Assembly: GCF_014236795.1 (NCBI RefSeq)
Contig: NZ_CP049017.1
Location: 3,016,001-3,080,000, forward strand
Direction of reading: 5' to 3'
DNA length: 64,000 nt
From: Xanthomonas theicola
Lineage (GTDB): Bacteria > Pseudomonadota > Gammaproteobacteria > Xanthomonadales > Xanthomonadaceae
Shown here: positions 48,777 through 58,001 of the stretch, piece by piece
Layout: each line of letters opens with the position of its first letter
How positions within the stretch are numbered: the stretch's first letter is position 1
Notes under the pieces: model-generated
Seen by the model: the letters and a program-made list of their open reading frames with translations, nothing else
Databases searched by the model: none
Told to the model about the DNA's origin: nothing
Program-made: the position numbers and the translations under genes

Positions 48777-49938
48777 GGATAGTCTGATCAACGCGGTCGG
48801 AGGATGAGGCAAGCCATATCGACCACGCCCACGGCGCTCAGACCCTCGGTTTTTCGCCGTTTCCGGCGCATTTCCGGGGTATTTCCCGGATTACAGGCAC
48901 ACCCTCCCCACGACAGGCAGCAACTGCTTTCGCTTCAGCCACAGGTTCGACAGCGCAAACAGCGTCAGCACTTGCGCCGTGTTCTTCGCCAGGCCGCGAT
49001 AGCGCACCTTGACGTAGCCAAACTGGCGCTTGATCACCCGGAACGGATGCTCCACCTTCGCCCTCAGGCTGGCCTTGGCGTGCTCCCAGCGCTGTGCCCA
49101 CTTCAATTCGCGCTTGCTCTTGATCTGCTTCAGCTTCGAGGGCTTCTCCGCGATCAGATAGCGCAGCTTGCGCTTGCTCGCCATCTCCTCGCGCTTGGCC
49201 AGCCCGGTGTAGCCGCTGTCGCCGCATACCGTGTCTTCCTTGCCGTGCAGCAGCTTGTGCGCCTGGGTGATATCTGCGGCGTTGGCCGCCGTGCATTCCA
49301 AGTGGTGCACCAGCCCGGACTCATCGTCCACGCCGATGTGCGCTTTCATCCCGAAGTAGTACTGATTGCCCTTCTTGGTCTGGTGCATTTCCGGGTCGCG
49401 CTCGCCGTTCTTGTTCTTGGTCGAGCTGGGCGCGGCAATGATCGTGGCGTCCACGATGGTGCCGCCGCGCAGGCTCTGGCCCTTGCGCGATAGGTGCGCG
49501 TTGACCCGGTTGAACAGCGTGCGCGCCAGATCGTGCGTCTCCAGCAACCGGCGGAAGTTGAGGATCGTGGTCTCGTCCGGCACCTCATCCAACCCGCCGA
49601 TCCTGGCGAAACGGCGCATCGACGCCGTGTCGTACAAGGCTTCTTCCGCGCCCGGGTCGCTCAGTGCGTACCACTGCTGCAGAAAGTGGATGCGCAGCAT
49701 TGTCTCCAGCGGGTACGGCTGACGGCCCGGATGGCCCGACTTCGGATAGTGCGGCGCGATCAGCGCCAGCAGGTCTTTCCACGGCACCACCTGATCCATC
49801 TCGGCCAGCAACCTTTCGCGCCGCGTCTGCTTGCGCTTGCCGTTGTACTCCGCGTCGCCGAAAGACAATTGCATCGTCGTTGTCCTGTTGGGCTTTGTAC
49901 GATTGTCGCAGGATCAGAGGGAGTTGTTCAGACCATCC
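48777..49938 (-). mobile_element. IS5-family insertion sequence, 1162 bp, CTAA duplication
   Basis: Ends GGATAGTCTGATCAAC (48777 inward) and, on the other strand, GGATGGTCTGAACAAC (from 49938). The four bases CTAA flank both sides (48773-48776 and 49939-49942). Its left target copy touches the last base of the outer IS630-type element, so the two elements are directly adjacent. The transposase is intact. Confidence 0.92.
48891..49874 (-). CDS. IS5-family transposase
   Basis: 327-aa DDE transposase. N-terminal MQLSFGDAEYNGKRKQTRRERLLAEMDQVVPW… and YPLETMLRIHFLQQWYALSDPGAEEALYD are the DUF772-type domain; DDE core residues lie in GGTIVDATIIAAPSSTKN (first Asp), TVCGDSGYTGLAKREEM (second Asp) and RAKVEHPFRVIKRQFGY (Glu, in the Y-2-R-3-E/K-6-type arrangement of IS5). 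No stop or frameshift inside, so probably active. Confidence 0.94.
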   Translation of the reverse strand: MQLSFGDAEYNGKRKQTRRERLLAEMDQVVPWKDLLALIAPHYPKSGHPGRQPYPLETMLRIHFLQQWYALSDPGAEEALYDTASMRRFARIGGLDEVPDETTILNFRRLLETHDLARTLFNRVNAHLSRKGQSLRGGTIVDATIIAAPSSTKNKNGERDPEMHQTKKGNQYYFGMKAHIGVDDESGLVHHLECTAANAADITQAHKLLHGKEDTVCGDSGYTGLAKREEMASKRKLRYLIAEKPSKLKQIKSKRELKWAQRWEHAKASLRAKVEHPFRVIKRQFGYVKVRYRGLAKNTAQVLTLFALSNLWLKRKQLLPVVGRVCL

Positions 49939-50042
49939 CTAACGGTGCGTCGCTGCGGTGATGCGGCCATGAAGGCCCTGGCCCGACCCGGCCAGCTCCG
50001 CTTGCCCTGCACCCCCGGGGGTCCGGCCGCAGCGAAAGCGGC

Positions 50043-51269
50043 CTATTCTTCGTAGCTCAGCACCATGCCCGGGCGCAGCACGCTGCGTGCGGAAAGGCCG
50101 TTCTTCGTCAGCAGCGTTTGCACGGTGATGCCGTAACGCTTGGCGATGTTCCAGGCGGTATCGCCGTTGCGGACCGTGTGGGTGCGGCGCGGTTCGGCCG
50201 CAGTGTGGGCGCGGCGGCGCGGCGGCGCGGGCTCGGTGGCGCGGGCGAGGCTCCTGTCCGTCGCTGTCTCGACCTGCGGTTGCGTTGCCGCCAGCGCATC
50301 GGCGGCGGTCGTGGCGGCACTGCCGCCGACGCCTGCCGGTACCAGTACCGGCAGCGTACGCTTGCTGCTACGCGCGCTGCCCAGCGCCGGGTTCAGGCGC
50401 GCGACTTGGTTGCCCTGCAGCGCCTGCTGCCGCGCCCAGTCGTCCAGCGCCATGCCGGCCGGCAGGGTGCGCGCCTGCAGGATCGGCACCTCGCGGTCCA
50501 GCGAGACCATCCATTCGTCGCGGGTCTGCGCCTGTTCCAACACGCAAGCCAGCGCGTGCAGCTTCTCGACGTAGGCGTAGGTGATCGGCGACAGCCCCGG
50601 CAGCTTGTCCGGCTGCGCGTTCTGCGCGTTCATGCCGGCACGGCGCATCGACTGCAGTATGCGGTACTCGCCGGCGTTGTAGGCCATGATCGCCAAGCGC
50701 CAGTCGCCGCCGAACATGCCATGCAAGGTCTTCAGGTAGCGCACCGCGGCGCGGGTGGAATCGACCGCGGACAGGCGCCCGTCGTAGCCGCCTTCGACCG
50801 GGATGTCGTGGTTGCGCGCGGTGCCGGCGATGAACTGCCAGAGCCCGGCCGGACCGCCGGTGTTGCGCGCGGCAGGGCGATAGCCGCTCTCCACGAACGG
50901 GATCAGCGCGAACTCGGTCGGCAGGTCGGCTGCGCGCAGTTCGTCGACCACATAGCCGAACAGCGGCAGCACGTCTTCGTCCTCGTTGGCCAGACGCGCC
51001 GGTGCGCGCGAGAACTGTTGCTTCCAGCGCGCGTCGCTGGCGCCGCCGTCGCACTGCGCGTCGGCCAGACCGTCGCGGAAGCTGGCCAGGATGGCGCGGC
51101 CGTTGCGTGTGGTCGGCGGCGGCAAGGCCGCGACACCCACCGGCAGGACGTTCAAGCCGGCAACGGTCTGCTCCAGTGCGGCACCGATCGGTACGGTCGC
51201 GCTCGCGGGAGGGGCCGCGGCCGATGCCGTCGCCAGCATCAGTGCCGCCGTCAACGCCAGCGACCTCAT
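50043..51269 (-). CDS. mltD: MltD-like lytic transglycosylase with LysM
   Basis: Cell-wall lytic transglycosylase that cleaves peptidoglycan to make 1,6-anhydromuropeptides. 408 aa. Signal peptide MRSLALTAALMLATASAAA with no lipobox. SLT domain (about 95-220): FALIPFVESGYRPAARNTGGPAGLWQFIAGTARNHDI holds the catalytic Glu, and WRLAIMAYNAGEYRI is the second conserved block. One LysM repeat at the C-terminus (HTVRNGDTAWNIAKRYGITVQTLLTKNGL). A Pro/Ala/Thr-rich linker separates them. It overlaps gloB by 4 nt (ATGA), the E. coli mltD-gloB arrangement. Confidence 0.93.
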   Translation of the reverse strand: MRSLALTAALMLATASAAAPPASATVPIGAALEQTVAGLNVLPVGVAALPPPTTRNGRAILASFRDGLADAQCDGGASDARWKQQFSRAPARLANEDEDVLPLFGYVVDELRAADLPTEFALIPFVESGYRPAARNTGGPAGLWQFIAGTARNHDIPVEGGYDGRLSAVDSTRAAVRYLKTLHGMFGGDWRLAIMAYNAGEYRILQSMRRAGMNAQNAQPDKLPGLSPITYAYVEKLHALACVLEQAQTRDEWMVSLDREVPILQARTLPAGMALDDWARQQALQGNQVARLNPALGSARSSKRTLPVLVPAGVGGSAATTAADALAATQPQVETATDRSLARATEPAPPRRRAHTAAEPRRTHTVRNGDTAWNIAKRYGITVQTLLTKNGLSARSVLRPGMVLSYEE

Positions 51270-52030
51270 GCGCGGAATTCGTCCTTCCAGCGCCGCAATT
51301 CGGCGAATGCTTCCACGTCGTCGCGGATGCCGCGGCCGAGCCGGGCGCCGACCGCCTGCCGCACCGCCGCCGAGGCGGTGCGCAGGAACGGGTTGGTCGC
51401 CACTTCGCTGGCGAGGGCGATGGGAACGGTGGGGCGGGCAGCGTGACGCATGGCCTGGGCTTCCTGATGGCGCTGCCGCAAGGCAGCGTTGGCGGGATCG
51501 ACCGTGACGGCGAATGCCGCATTGGCCAGGGTGTATTCGTGTCCGCAGCACACCAGGGTGGCGCCGGGCAGGGCAGCCAACCGTTGCAGCGAACCCAGCA
51601 TCTGGGCCGGCGTACCTTCGAACATACGGCCACAGCCCAGGCTGAACAGGGTATCCCCGCTGAACAGATGGCCGTGGCCGGCATAGGCCACGTGCGAGCG
51701 GGTGTGTCCAGGCACGGCAAGGGTCTGTAGCTCCCAGTCCAGTACCCGGACGGTGTCGCCGTCACCGACGCGCTGGCTGGCGATCGGGATCCGCGGCTCG
51801 TCCGGGGCGTACACCGGCAGCTCCGGCCAGCGCTCGCGCAACGCAGCCACGCCGCCGATGTGGTCGTGGTGATGATGGGTCAGCAGCACCGCAGCCGGTT
51901 GCAGTCCCTGCGCCATCGCCTCGAACACCGGCGCGGCCTGGCCCGGGTCGACCAGCAAGGCCCGGCCGTCCGCGGCGGCGATCGCCCAGATGTAGTTATC
52001 CTGAAATGCGGGCAGGGCGATCAGTCGCAT
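51266..52030 (-). CDS. gloB: Hydroxyacylglutathione hydrolase (glyoxalase II)
   Basis: Second enzyme of methylglyoxal detoxification: hydrolyses S-lactoylglutathione to lactate and glutathione. 254 aa, usual length. Metallo-beta-lactamase fold with THHHHDHIGG (the zinc motif), a further His in VPGHTRSHVAYAGHGHLFSGDTLFSLGCGRMFEG, and CCGHEYTLANAAFA. Starts MRLIALPAFQDNYIWAI. Divergent from the adjacent methyltransferase gene with only 12 bp between the start codons, an extremely short divergent gap. Confidence 0.95.
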   Translation of the reverse strand: MRLIALPAFQDNYIWAIAAADGRALLVDPGQAAPVFEAMAQGLQPAAVLLTHHHHDHIGGVAALRERWPELPVYAPDEPRIPIASQRVGDGDTVRVLDWELQTLAVPGHTRSHVAYAGHGHLFSGDTLFSLGCGRMFEGTPAQMLGSLQRLAALPGATLVCCGHEYTLANAAFAVTVDPANAALRQRHQEAQAMRHAARPTVPIALASEVATNPFLRTASAAVRQAVGARLGRGIRDDVEAFAELRRWKDEFRA

Positions 52031-52042
52031 AGAATTGGCACC

Positions 52043-52702
52043 ATGCCTGCCGCCCCGTTCCCTCGTCAAGCCGCCGTCTCATCCTGGTTTGACACAGGGG
52101 TGGCGCAACAACTGCTCCAGGCCGAGCAACCCTTGATCCTGGATGCCTTGCTCGGCCGCCCCGCGCAGCCTTGGCTGTGGCTGGCGCCGCTGCCGTTCGC
52201 GCCGCTGGCGCACGAACTTCCAGGGCGCGGCATGCGCCTGCACCGCACCGTGCGCGGCTATGCCGGCGACCTGGTGTGCACGCTGCCGCTGCCGCTGCCG
52301 TCGGAGAGCCTCGGCGCGATCGTGCTGCAGCACGTGCTGGGCGCCGACGCCGCGGCGTTGCTGGAAGAGTGCGAGCGGGTGCTGCTGCCGGGCGGCTGCA
52401 TCTGGCTGTTCGCGCTCAATGCGATGAGCCCGTACCGGCTGCGCTGGCGCCGGCAGGGCCTGGTGGCGCGGCCGCCAGGCAGCTGGCGCGGCCTGCTGGA
52501 GCAGGCCGGGCTGCCATGCACCGATCCGCTGCGCTATCTCGGGCCGGTCTGGCCGACCCGCGGCGCGGCCGGCGCGGCGCCCTCCGGCGCGCCGTTGCGG
52601 GCAGTGTGCCTGCTGCAGGCGGAGAAACGCAGCGCCGCCGGCATCGGCCCCATTGCGCTGCGCGCGCCGATACGCTGGCGCGGTTCAGCCGTCTCCATCT
52701 GA
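52043..52702 (+). CDS. Predicted SAM methyltransferase (YafS-like)
   Basis: 219-aa methyltransferase of the type found between gloB and rnhA in enterobacteria (yafS), an order preserved here. N-terminal [26 protein letters not shown]; the Rossmann part has lost a clear GxGxG but retains [51 protein letters not shown]. It may be divergent or non-catalytic; substrate unknown. ATG 52043, 12 bp from the gloB start. Confidence 0.82.
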   Translation: MPAAPFPRQAAVSSWFDTGVAQQLLQAEQPLILDALLGRPAQPWLWLAPLPFAPLAHELPGRGMRLHRTVRGYAGDLVCTLPLPLPSESLGAIVLQHVLGADAAALLEECERVLLPGGCIWLFALNAMSPYRLRWRRQGLVARPPGSWRGLLEQAGLPCTDPLRYLGPVWPTRGAAGAAPSGAPLRAVCLLQAEKRSAAGIGPIALRAPIRWRGSAVSI

Positions 52703-52715
52703 TTCCTGGACGTAC

Positions 52716-53174
52716 ATGAAGACTGTCGATATCCATACCGATGGCGCCTGCCTCGGCAATCCCGGCCCCGGCGGCTGGGCCGCGCTGCTGCGCTACAAGG
52801 GCCTGGAGCGCGAAGTGGCCGGCGCCGAGGCGCACACCACCAACAACCGCATGGAGCTGATGGCCGCGATCATGGCGCTGGAGACGCTCAACGAGCCTTG
52901 CCAGATCGTGTTGCACACCGATTCGCAGTACGTGCGCCAGGGCATCACCGAATGGATGCCGGGCTGGGTGCGGCGGCAGTGGAAGACCGCCGGCGGCGAC
53001 CCGGTCAAGAACCGCGACCTGTGGGAGCGCCTGCATGCCGCCGCGCACCGGCACACGATCGACTGGCGCTGGGTCAAGGGCCACAACGGCGATCCGGACA
53101 ACGAGCGGGTGGACGTGCTGGCGCGCAACCAGGCGCTGCGGGTACGCGCCGGCGCCGCCGCGGTCGCGTCCTGA
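52716..53174 (+). CDS. rnhA: Ribonuclease HI
   Basis: Degrades RNA in RNA-DNA hybrids. 152 aa. Catalytic carboxylates are all visible: Asp in [22 protein letters not shown], Glu in [16 protein letters not shown], Asp in [14 protein letters not shown], and the fourth in NERVDVLAR, with the His loop [11 protein letters not shown]. The basic protrusion ([24 protein letters not shown]) is present. 13 nt after the methyltransferase gene and 32 nt before dnaQ. Confidence 0.97.
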   Translation: MKTVDIHTDGACLGNPGPGGWAALLRYKGLEREVAGAEAHTTNNRMELMAAIMALETLNEPCQIVLHTDSQYVRQGITEWMPGWVRRQWKTAGGDPVKNRDLWERLHAAAHRHTIDWRWVKGHNGDPDNERVDVLARNQALRVRAGAAAVAS

Positions 53175-53206
53175 TCCTTTCCACGATTTCCCTTGCAGCG
53201 AGCCGC

Positions 53207-53947
53207 ATGCGCCAGATCATCCTCGATACCGAAACCACCGGCCTGGAATGGAAGAAGGGCAACCGCATCGTCGAAATCGGCGCGGTGGAACTGCTCGAGC
53301 GCCGTCCGAGCGGACGCAATTTCCACCATTACCTGCGTCCGGACTGCGACTTCGAGCCCGGCGCGCAGGAAGTCACCGGCCTGACCCTGGAGTTCCTCGC
53401 CGACAAGCCGCAGTTCCACGAGGTGGTGGACGAGTTCCTGGGCTTCATCGACGGCGCCGAACTGATCATCCACAACGCTTCGTTCGACCTGGGCTTCCTC
53501 GACTACGAACTGTCGCGGCTGGGTGCGTCCTACGGACGCATCCTCGACCGCGCCTCGGTCATCGACACGCTGGCGCTGGCGCGCGAGCGCTTCCCGGGCC
53601 AGCGCAATTCGCTGGACGCGCTGTGCAAGCGGCTGGGCGTGGACAACGCGCATCGGCAGTTGCACGGCGCGCTACTCGATGCGCAGATCCTCAGCGAGGT
53701 GTACATCGCGCTGACCTCGGGCCAGGAGGAAATCGGCTTCGCCCTGGCCGACGACCGCGCCGGCCAGGGCGACGACCAGCACGCGGCGTTCGACATGGCG
53801 ATGCTGCTGCCGCGGCCGCGGGTACTGCCGACGGCGTCGGAGCTGCAAGCGCACCAGGCCTGGCTGGAACAGCTGCGCAAGAAAGCCGGGCACGCGCTGT
53901 GGGACGCGCTCGAGCCGGCGCTGGCCGCCGCCGCCGTGGCCGGCTGA
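53207..53947 (+). CDS. dnaQ: DNA polymerase III epsilon subunit (proofreading)
   Basis: 3'-5' exonuclease of the replicative polymerase. 246 aa. ExoI LDTETTGLEWKKGNRIVEIGAVEL (DxE), ExoII IIHNASFDLGFLDYEL (Asp) and ExoIII-epsilon HRQLHGALLDAQILSEVYIAL (His and Asp). A C-terminal tail of about 60 residues (polymerase-binding in the family) is rich in Ala, with VLPTASELQAHQAWLEQL. Follows rnhA as in E. coli, where the two are divergent; here they run in the same direction and may be co-transcribed. Confidence 0.97.
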   Translation: MRQIILDTETTGLEWKKGNRIVEIGAVELLERRPSGRNFHHYLRPDCDFEPGAQEVTGLTLEFLADKPQFHEVVDEFLGFIDGAELIIHNASFDLGFLDYELSRLGASYGRILDRASVIDTLALARERFPGQRNSLDALCKRLGVDNAHRQLHGALLDAQILSEVYIALTSGQEEIGFALADDRAGQGDDQHAAFDMAMLLPRPRVLPTASELQAHQAWLEQLRKKAGHALWDALEPALAAAAVAG

Positions 53948-54099
53948 GCGGTCGCGGCGCCGGGACGCGCCGACGCTGGCGCGCCGCAGTGGCCCGGCGC
54001 GGCGCAGCGACGACGCGCGTGCTGCGAAGGCGCGGAGGCGCCGCCGCCGCGTGTGCCGATTCGCGGCACGGCCTGCGCCGGCGCGCCGGGCGCCCGGGC

Positions 54100-54804
54100 T
54101 CAGTGGCAGCGCACCAGGACCACGGTGATGTTGTCCGAGCCGCCGCCGTCCAGCGCGGCGGCCACCAGCGTGTCCACGCATTCCTGCGCGCTGCAGTCGT
54201 GGTGGCCGAGCGTGGCGGCGATGCCGGGGTCGTCCACTTCCTCGGTCAGCCCGTCGCTGCACAGCAGCAGCTGCATGCCCGGGCGCAGCTCGCCGGTCAT
54301 CGTGGCCACGTTGAGATGCAGCGGATCGGTCACGCCCAGCGCCTGGGTGACCACGTTGCGGTGCGGGTGCGCACGCGCCTGCTCGGCAGTCAGCGCGCCC
54401 TGCGCGATCAGTTCCTGCATGTAGCTGTGATCCTGGCTGAGCTGGGCCAGCTTGCCGTCGCGCCACAGGTAGGCGCGGCTGTCGCCGACCCAGGCCACCT
54501 CGAAGCGGTTGCCCTGCACGCGCGCGGCGACCACGGTGGTGCCCATCGGCAAGGTGTCGTTGCGCCGGCGTACGGCGCGGATGATCTCTTCGTCGGCGAT
54601 GCGAATCGCCTGAGCCAGCGGCGTGCCGCTGCGCACCTCGCGGACGATGGCCTCGCGCGCCAGGGCGCTGGCGACCTCGCCGCAGGCGTGGCCGCCCATG
54701 CCGTCGGCGACCAGCCACAGGCCGAGCTCGTTGTCACCGTAGTAGGTGTCCTCGTTGAGTGCGCGGCGCAGGCCGACGTGGGTGAGGTGTCCGAATTCGA
54801 TCAT
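54100..54804 (-). CDS. PP2C-type serine/threonine phosphatase
   Basis: 234 aa PPM/PP2C phosphatase, the kind that reverses Hanks-type kinase signalling (for example type VI secretion PppA or cell-wall systems). Metal-binding motifs: RRALNEDTYYGDNELGLWLVADGMGGHACGEVAS (ED and DGMGG), VAWVGDSRAYLWRDGKL (GDS), LLLCSDGLTEEVDD (SDGL) and GGGSDNITVVLVR (DN). Compact single-domain form with no membrane segment. No kinase gene is visible next to it in the window. Ends opposite dnaQ with a ~150 bp gap. Confidence 0.93.
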   Translation of the reverse strand: MIEFGHLTHVGLRRALNEDTYYGDNELGLWLVADGMGGHACGEVASALAREAIVREVRSGTPLAQAIRIADEEIIRAVRRRNDTLPMGTTVVAARVQGNRFEVAWVGDSRAYLWRDGKLAQLSQDHSYMQELIAQGALTAEQARAHPHRNVVTQALGVTDPLHLNVATMTGELRPGMQLLLCSDGLTEEVDDPGIAATLGHHDCSAQECVDTLVAAALDGGGSDNITVVLVRCH

Positions 54805-54984
54805 TGCGCGCCCGCGGCTGGCCGGCTTCCTGTCATTCGAATGGCATCATCGCGGCCAAGCGGACAACAGGCAATCCCGCCGCCGCCGCAGGGCAGGCGG
54901 GGTTCATGGCGGCGCAGCGACGGGCGCTTGTCCGCCCCGGGCAGGAACCGTATGATGCACGCCCCGGTCCGCCGGGGACCATCC

Positions 54985-55075
54985 GGGAAGGTGGCAGAGC
55001 GGTTGAATGTACCTGACTCGAAATCAGGCAGGCGTTTATAGCGCCTCGGGGGTTCGAATCCCCCCCTTCCCGCCA
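54985..55075 (+). tRNA. tRNA-Ser (CGA)
   Basis: 91 nt with encoded CCA. Acceptor GGGAAGG pairs with CCTTCCC, discriminator G. Anticodon stem CCTGA/TCAGG with loop CTCGAAA, anticodon CGA at 55019-55021. A long class II variable arm (GCAGGCGTTTATAGCGCCTC) and TΨC arm GGGGGTTCGAATCCCCC follow. Type II tRNA-Ser structure is complete. Confidence 0.97.
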
Positions 55076-55129
55076 CCGTTTTCCCGCTATTGCCCTCCAC
55101 GGCTATGCAATGGACGACAGGGCGTTGCT

Positions 55130-55740
55130 CGGCAATGCGCATCGGTTCGGTCATGCGTGTGCGGTATCGGGCGCGACGTCGTTCCATGGCCGGGTCATGG
55201 CATGCAGGCTTTCGCGGAGCAATGCCATGGCCGCCCATGTGCCATGTGCCCTCGCTCTGCCGTCTTGCGGCGAACAGGCCATCGTCGACCCCGATGCGCT
55301 CGCAGCGTCCGGGGCCAAGAGCAACCACACGCATGGTGTCCGGCCGCACGTTGTCGGTGGCGGGCGAGCCGGCGCCGAGACCGTTTTCGATCGCCGCGGC
55401 GATGGCCGTCGGGTTGGCGCTGGTGACGGCGACGCGGAAGTCGCGTCCGGCATCGGCGAGCCGGTCGAACATCCAACGCCGCCATGCGCAATGCTCGCCA
55501 TAGACGATCACGTCGAGCGGCGCGTCCGGGTCGAGTTCGTCGTCGATGCCGCAGACCCAATGAAGGCCGAGCGTCCACTTCTCCTCCGGATCGCCGCCGT
55601 TCCCCGGCCAGGCCGCGACCAGAATGTCGTAGGCGCCCTCCGCCCATCGCTCGCCGAGCGCTTCGCCATGGTCGATGCGGAGATCGAGATGGACGGACGG
55701 TCGCACGCGGCTGTGGATGCCGCGCCGGCAAGGTCGCGGC
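55130..55740 (-). pseudogene. Remnant of a LysR-type regulator (effector domain only)
   Basis: Minus-strand reading gives VHLDLRIDHGEALGERWAEGAYDILVAAWPGN… and IVYGEHCAWRRWMFDRLADAGRDFRVAVTSANPTAIAAAIENGLG, characteristic of the LysR substrate-binding fold. The N-terminal helix-turn-helix is missing; upstream it joins transposase-like sequence and downstream it runs into the tRNA region. No start codon of a normal regulator exists, so it is a decayed fragment. Confidence 0.7.
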
Positions 55741-55769
55741 CACTTGGCAAAGCACATCAGGGCCCGGAT

Positions 55770-56330
55770 TTGGCTCTCCCGGGCATGTCTTCGCCACTGT
55801 CTCCAGGCTCGGCGCCAGGCCCGGGCATTTCGAAGAACGATCCGACCTCGGCCCGGGAGCGGCCCCGGCGCACCCACAGCCCCCGCTTGCGCTCCACGTT
55901 CACCACCACGGTGCGTAGCGATGGCCCTTCTGGATCGCAAACTCGTCCATCGCCAGCCGGCGCACCCCGTCCAGGTCCACCGGCCCCAAGGTGCGCTGCA
56001 GGTGCCGTGTGCCGATCGCCTTGCCGTCTTCCAGTCGACCCGGCGCCAGCCAGCGGTATGCCGCACCGACGTCGCCTCGCACAGCCGGACCACGCTGTCG
56101 GCCAGTCGCCGCGTCACTCGGCAATGCGATTCCCGCCAATCCCGTCGCTCCAGCCGCGGACCGCAGAATCGGCAAGCTAGCCGCAGGCCAGGCACATGCA
56201 ACTCCGCCACCGGGTCTTCAAACGCCGGCAGGCCGCGGATGTGTCGCATCGTGCGGTCGTGAATGGCATTCACCACGCCGCCGCAACCCATGCAGTACCG
56301 CTGCGCGCACCGATTCCGGTTCGATCACCA
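55770..56330 (-). pseudogene. ISL3-type transposase remnant
   Basis: Fragments in shifting frames on the minus strand: VAELHVPGLRLACRFCGPRLERRDWRES, RRLADSVVRLCEATSVR (zinc-ribbon/HTH region) and DLDGVRRLAMDEFAIQKGHRYA, the hallmark MDE(F/I)AI.KGHRYA segment of ISL3 transposases, followed by a RRGRSRAE…FFEMPG-like stretch. Frameshifts break the gene. It abuts the LysR remnant at about 55750. The remainder up to 56559 holds nothing I can identify. Confidence 0.68.
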
Positions 56331-56559
56331 GCCAGCGCTGCTCCCCCGCGCACTTCATGGCGCCACTTGCCGACAGGGTATCCCTTCCAGCCGCCCGACT
56401 GGGACATGCAGTCCTGTTCGGCCACGACCGACCTTCCGTTTGTCGCCTAGACAACAGCAAGTCCGACCGGTCGGTCGCGTGCCTCTCCACTCAATTGGGT
56501 GAAGAACCCAAAAATGCGGCAGGCCGCGGCCTACCGCTTCCGTTTCGGCGGTCCGCGCC

Positions 56560-57963
56560 TCAGGTGCGGCCGTAGGTATCCTCGAACCGGACGATGTCGT
56601 CCTCGCCCAGATAGCTGCCGGACTGCACTTCGATCAGCTCGAGCGGCAGCTTGCCGGGATTGCGCAGGCGGTGGGTCACCCCGAGTGGGATGTAGGTGCT
56701 CTGGTTCTCGGTGAGCAGCAGGACCTCATCGCCGCGGGTGACCTCGGCGGTCCCGCTGACCACGACCCAATGCTCGGCGCGGTGGTGGTGCATCTGCAGG
56801 CTGAGCACGGCGCCCGGCTTGACGGTGATGCGCTTGACCTGGTGGCGATGGCCGTTGTCGATCGAATCGTAGGCGCCCCAAGGACGATAGACCTTGCGGT
56901 GCCAGGTCGCCTCGGAGCGGCCATCGGCCTTGATCTGCCCGACCACGTCCTTGACCTGCTGGATGCGGTCGCGATGGCCGACCAGCACGGCGTCCGGCGT
57001 TTCCACTACCACCACGTCCTCCAGGCCGACCATTGCGATCAGGCGCGAGCCGTAGGCGTAGGTGTTGCGGCAATCGATCTGGATGACGTCGCCGTGGTGG
57101 GCATTGCCCTGGGCGTCCTGCGGCGAGACCTCCAGCAGCGCCGACCAGGAACCGACATCGTTCCAGCCCGCGTCCAGTGGCACCACCACCGCGTCGGCGG
57201 TCTTCTCCATCACGGCATAGTCGATCGAATCGGACGGGCTGGATGCGAATGCATCCGCGTCGAGACGGGTGAAATCGGCATCGCGCTTCGCGCCGTTCCA
57301 GGCGCTCACGCATGCGTCGGCGATCGCGGGCTGGAACTTGCGCAGTTCCTCAAGATACCGCGAGGCGCGGAACAGGAACATGCCGCTGTTCCAGTAGTAC
57401 TCGCCCGACGCGAAGTAGCGCTGCGCCGTGGCCAGGTCGGGCTTCTCGACGAAGCGCTCGATCGCGCGTACGTCCTGCCCGGGCGCGGCCTTGATGTAAC
57501 CGTAGCCGGTCTCCGGGGCGGTCGGCTTGATGCCGAAGGTCGCCAGCTTGCCCTGCTCGGCGACGGCCGAGGCGGCGCGCACGGCCGCCTGGAACGCGGC
57601 CTCGTCGCGGATCACGTGGTCCGACGGCAGGACCAGCAGCAGGGGATCGGCGCCGTCGCGCGCGGCCTCGAGCGCGGCGACCGCGATGGCGGGCGCGGTG
57701 TTGCGCCCCTTCGGTTCCAGCAGCACCGACATCGGCTTGACGCCGATCTGCTGCAGCTGCTCGGCGGCGACGAAGCGGTGTTCCTCGTTGGCGACGACGA
57801 TCGGGGCATGGCCGGCCACCGGCGCCGCACGCAGCCAGGTGGCCTGGAGCATGCTCTTGTCGCCGACCAGAGGCAGGAACTGTTTCGGATAGGACTCGCG
57901 GGACAGCGGCCACAGCCGGGTGCCGGAACCACCGGAGAGGATGATGGGGAGGACGTCGCTCAT
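56560..57963 (-). CDS. xanB: Mannose-1-phosphate guanylyltransferase / mannose-6-phosphate isomerase
   Basis: Bifunctional enzyme supplying GDP-mannose for xanthan and LPS. 467 aa. Nucleotidyltransferase domain: [31 protein letters not shown] (pyrophosphorylase signature), [30 protein letters not shown]. The C-terminal type II isomerase/cupin domain: [54 protein letters not shown] with the [10 protein letters not shown] zinc motif. 38 bp after xanA, same strand, as in Xanthomonas. Confidence 0.96.
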   Translation of the reverse strand: MSDVLPIILSGGSGTRLWPLSRESYPKQFLPLVGDKSMLQATWLRAAPVAGHAPIVVANEEHRFVAAEQLQQIGVKPMSVLLEPKGRNTAPAIAVAALEAARDGADPLLLVLPSDHVIRDEAAFQAAVRAASAVAEQGKLATFGIKPTAPETGYGYIKAAPGQDVRAIERFVEKPDLATAQRYFASGEYYWNSGMFLFRASRYLEELRKFQPAIADACVSAWNGAKRDADFTRLDADAFASSPSDSIDYAVMEKTADAVVVPLDAGWNDVGSWSALLEVSPQDAQGNAHHGDVIQIDCRNTYAYGSRLIAMVGLEDVVVVETPDAVLVGHRDRIQQVKDVVGQIKADGRSEATWHRKVYRPWGAYDSIDNGHRHQVKRITVKPGAVLSLQMHHHRAEHWVVVSGTAEVTRGDEVLLLTENQSTYIPLGVTHRLRNPGKLPLELIEVQSGSYLGEDDIVRFEDTYGRT

Positions 57964-58001
57964 GGGCGCGGAAAACTCCAGCGTGCGTCGGAGGGCGGGC
58001 T

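Noticed and set aside
53948..54099. Gene in the dnaQ-phosphatase gap
   Set aside because: 150 bp of CGCGGC-rich sequence with no start/ribosome-binding site or motif.
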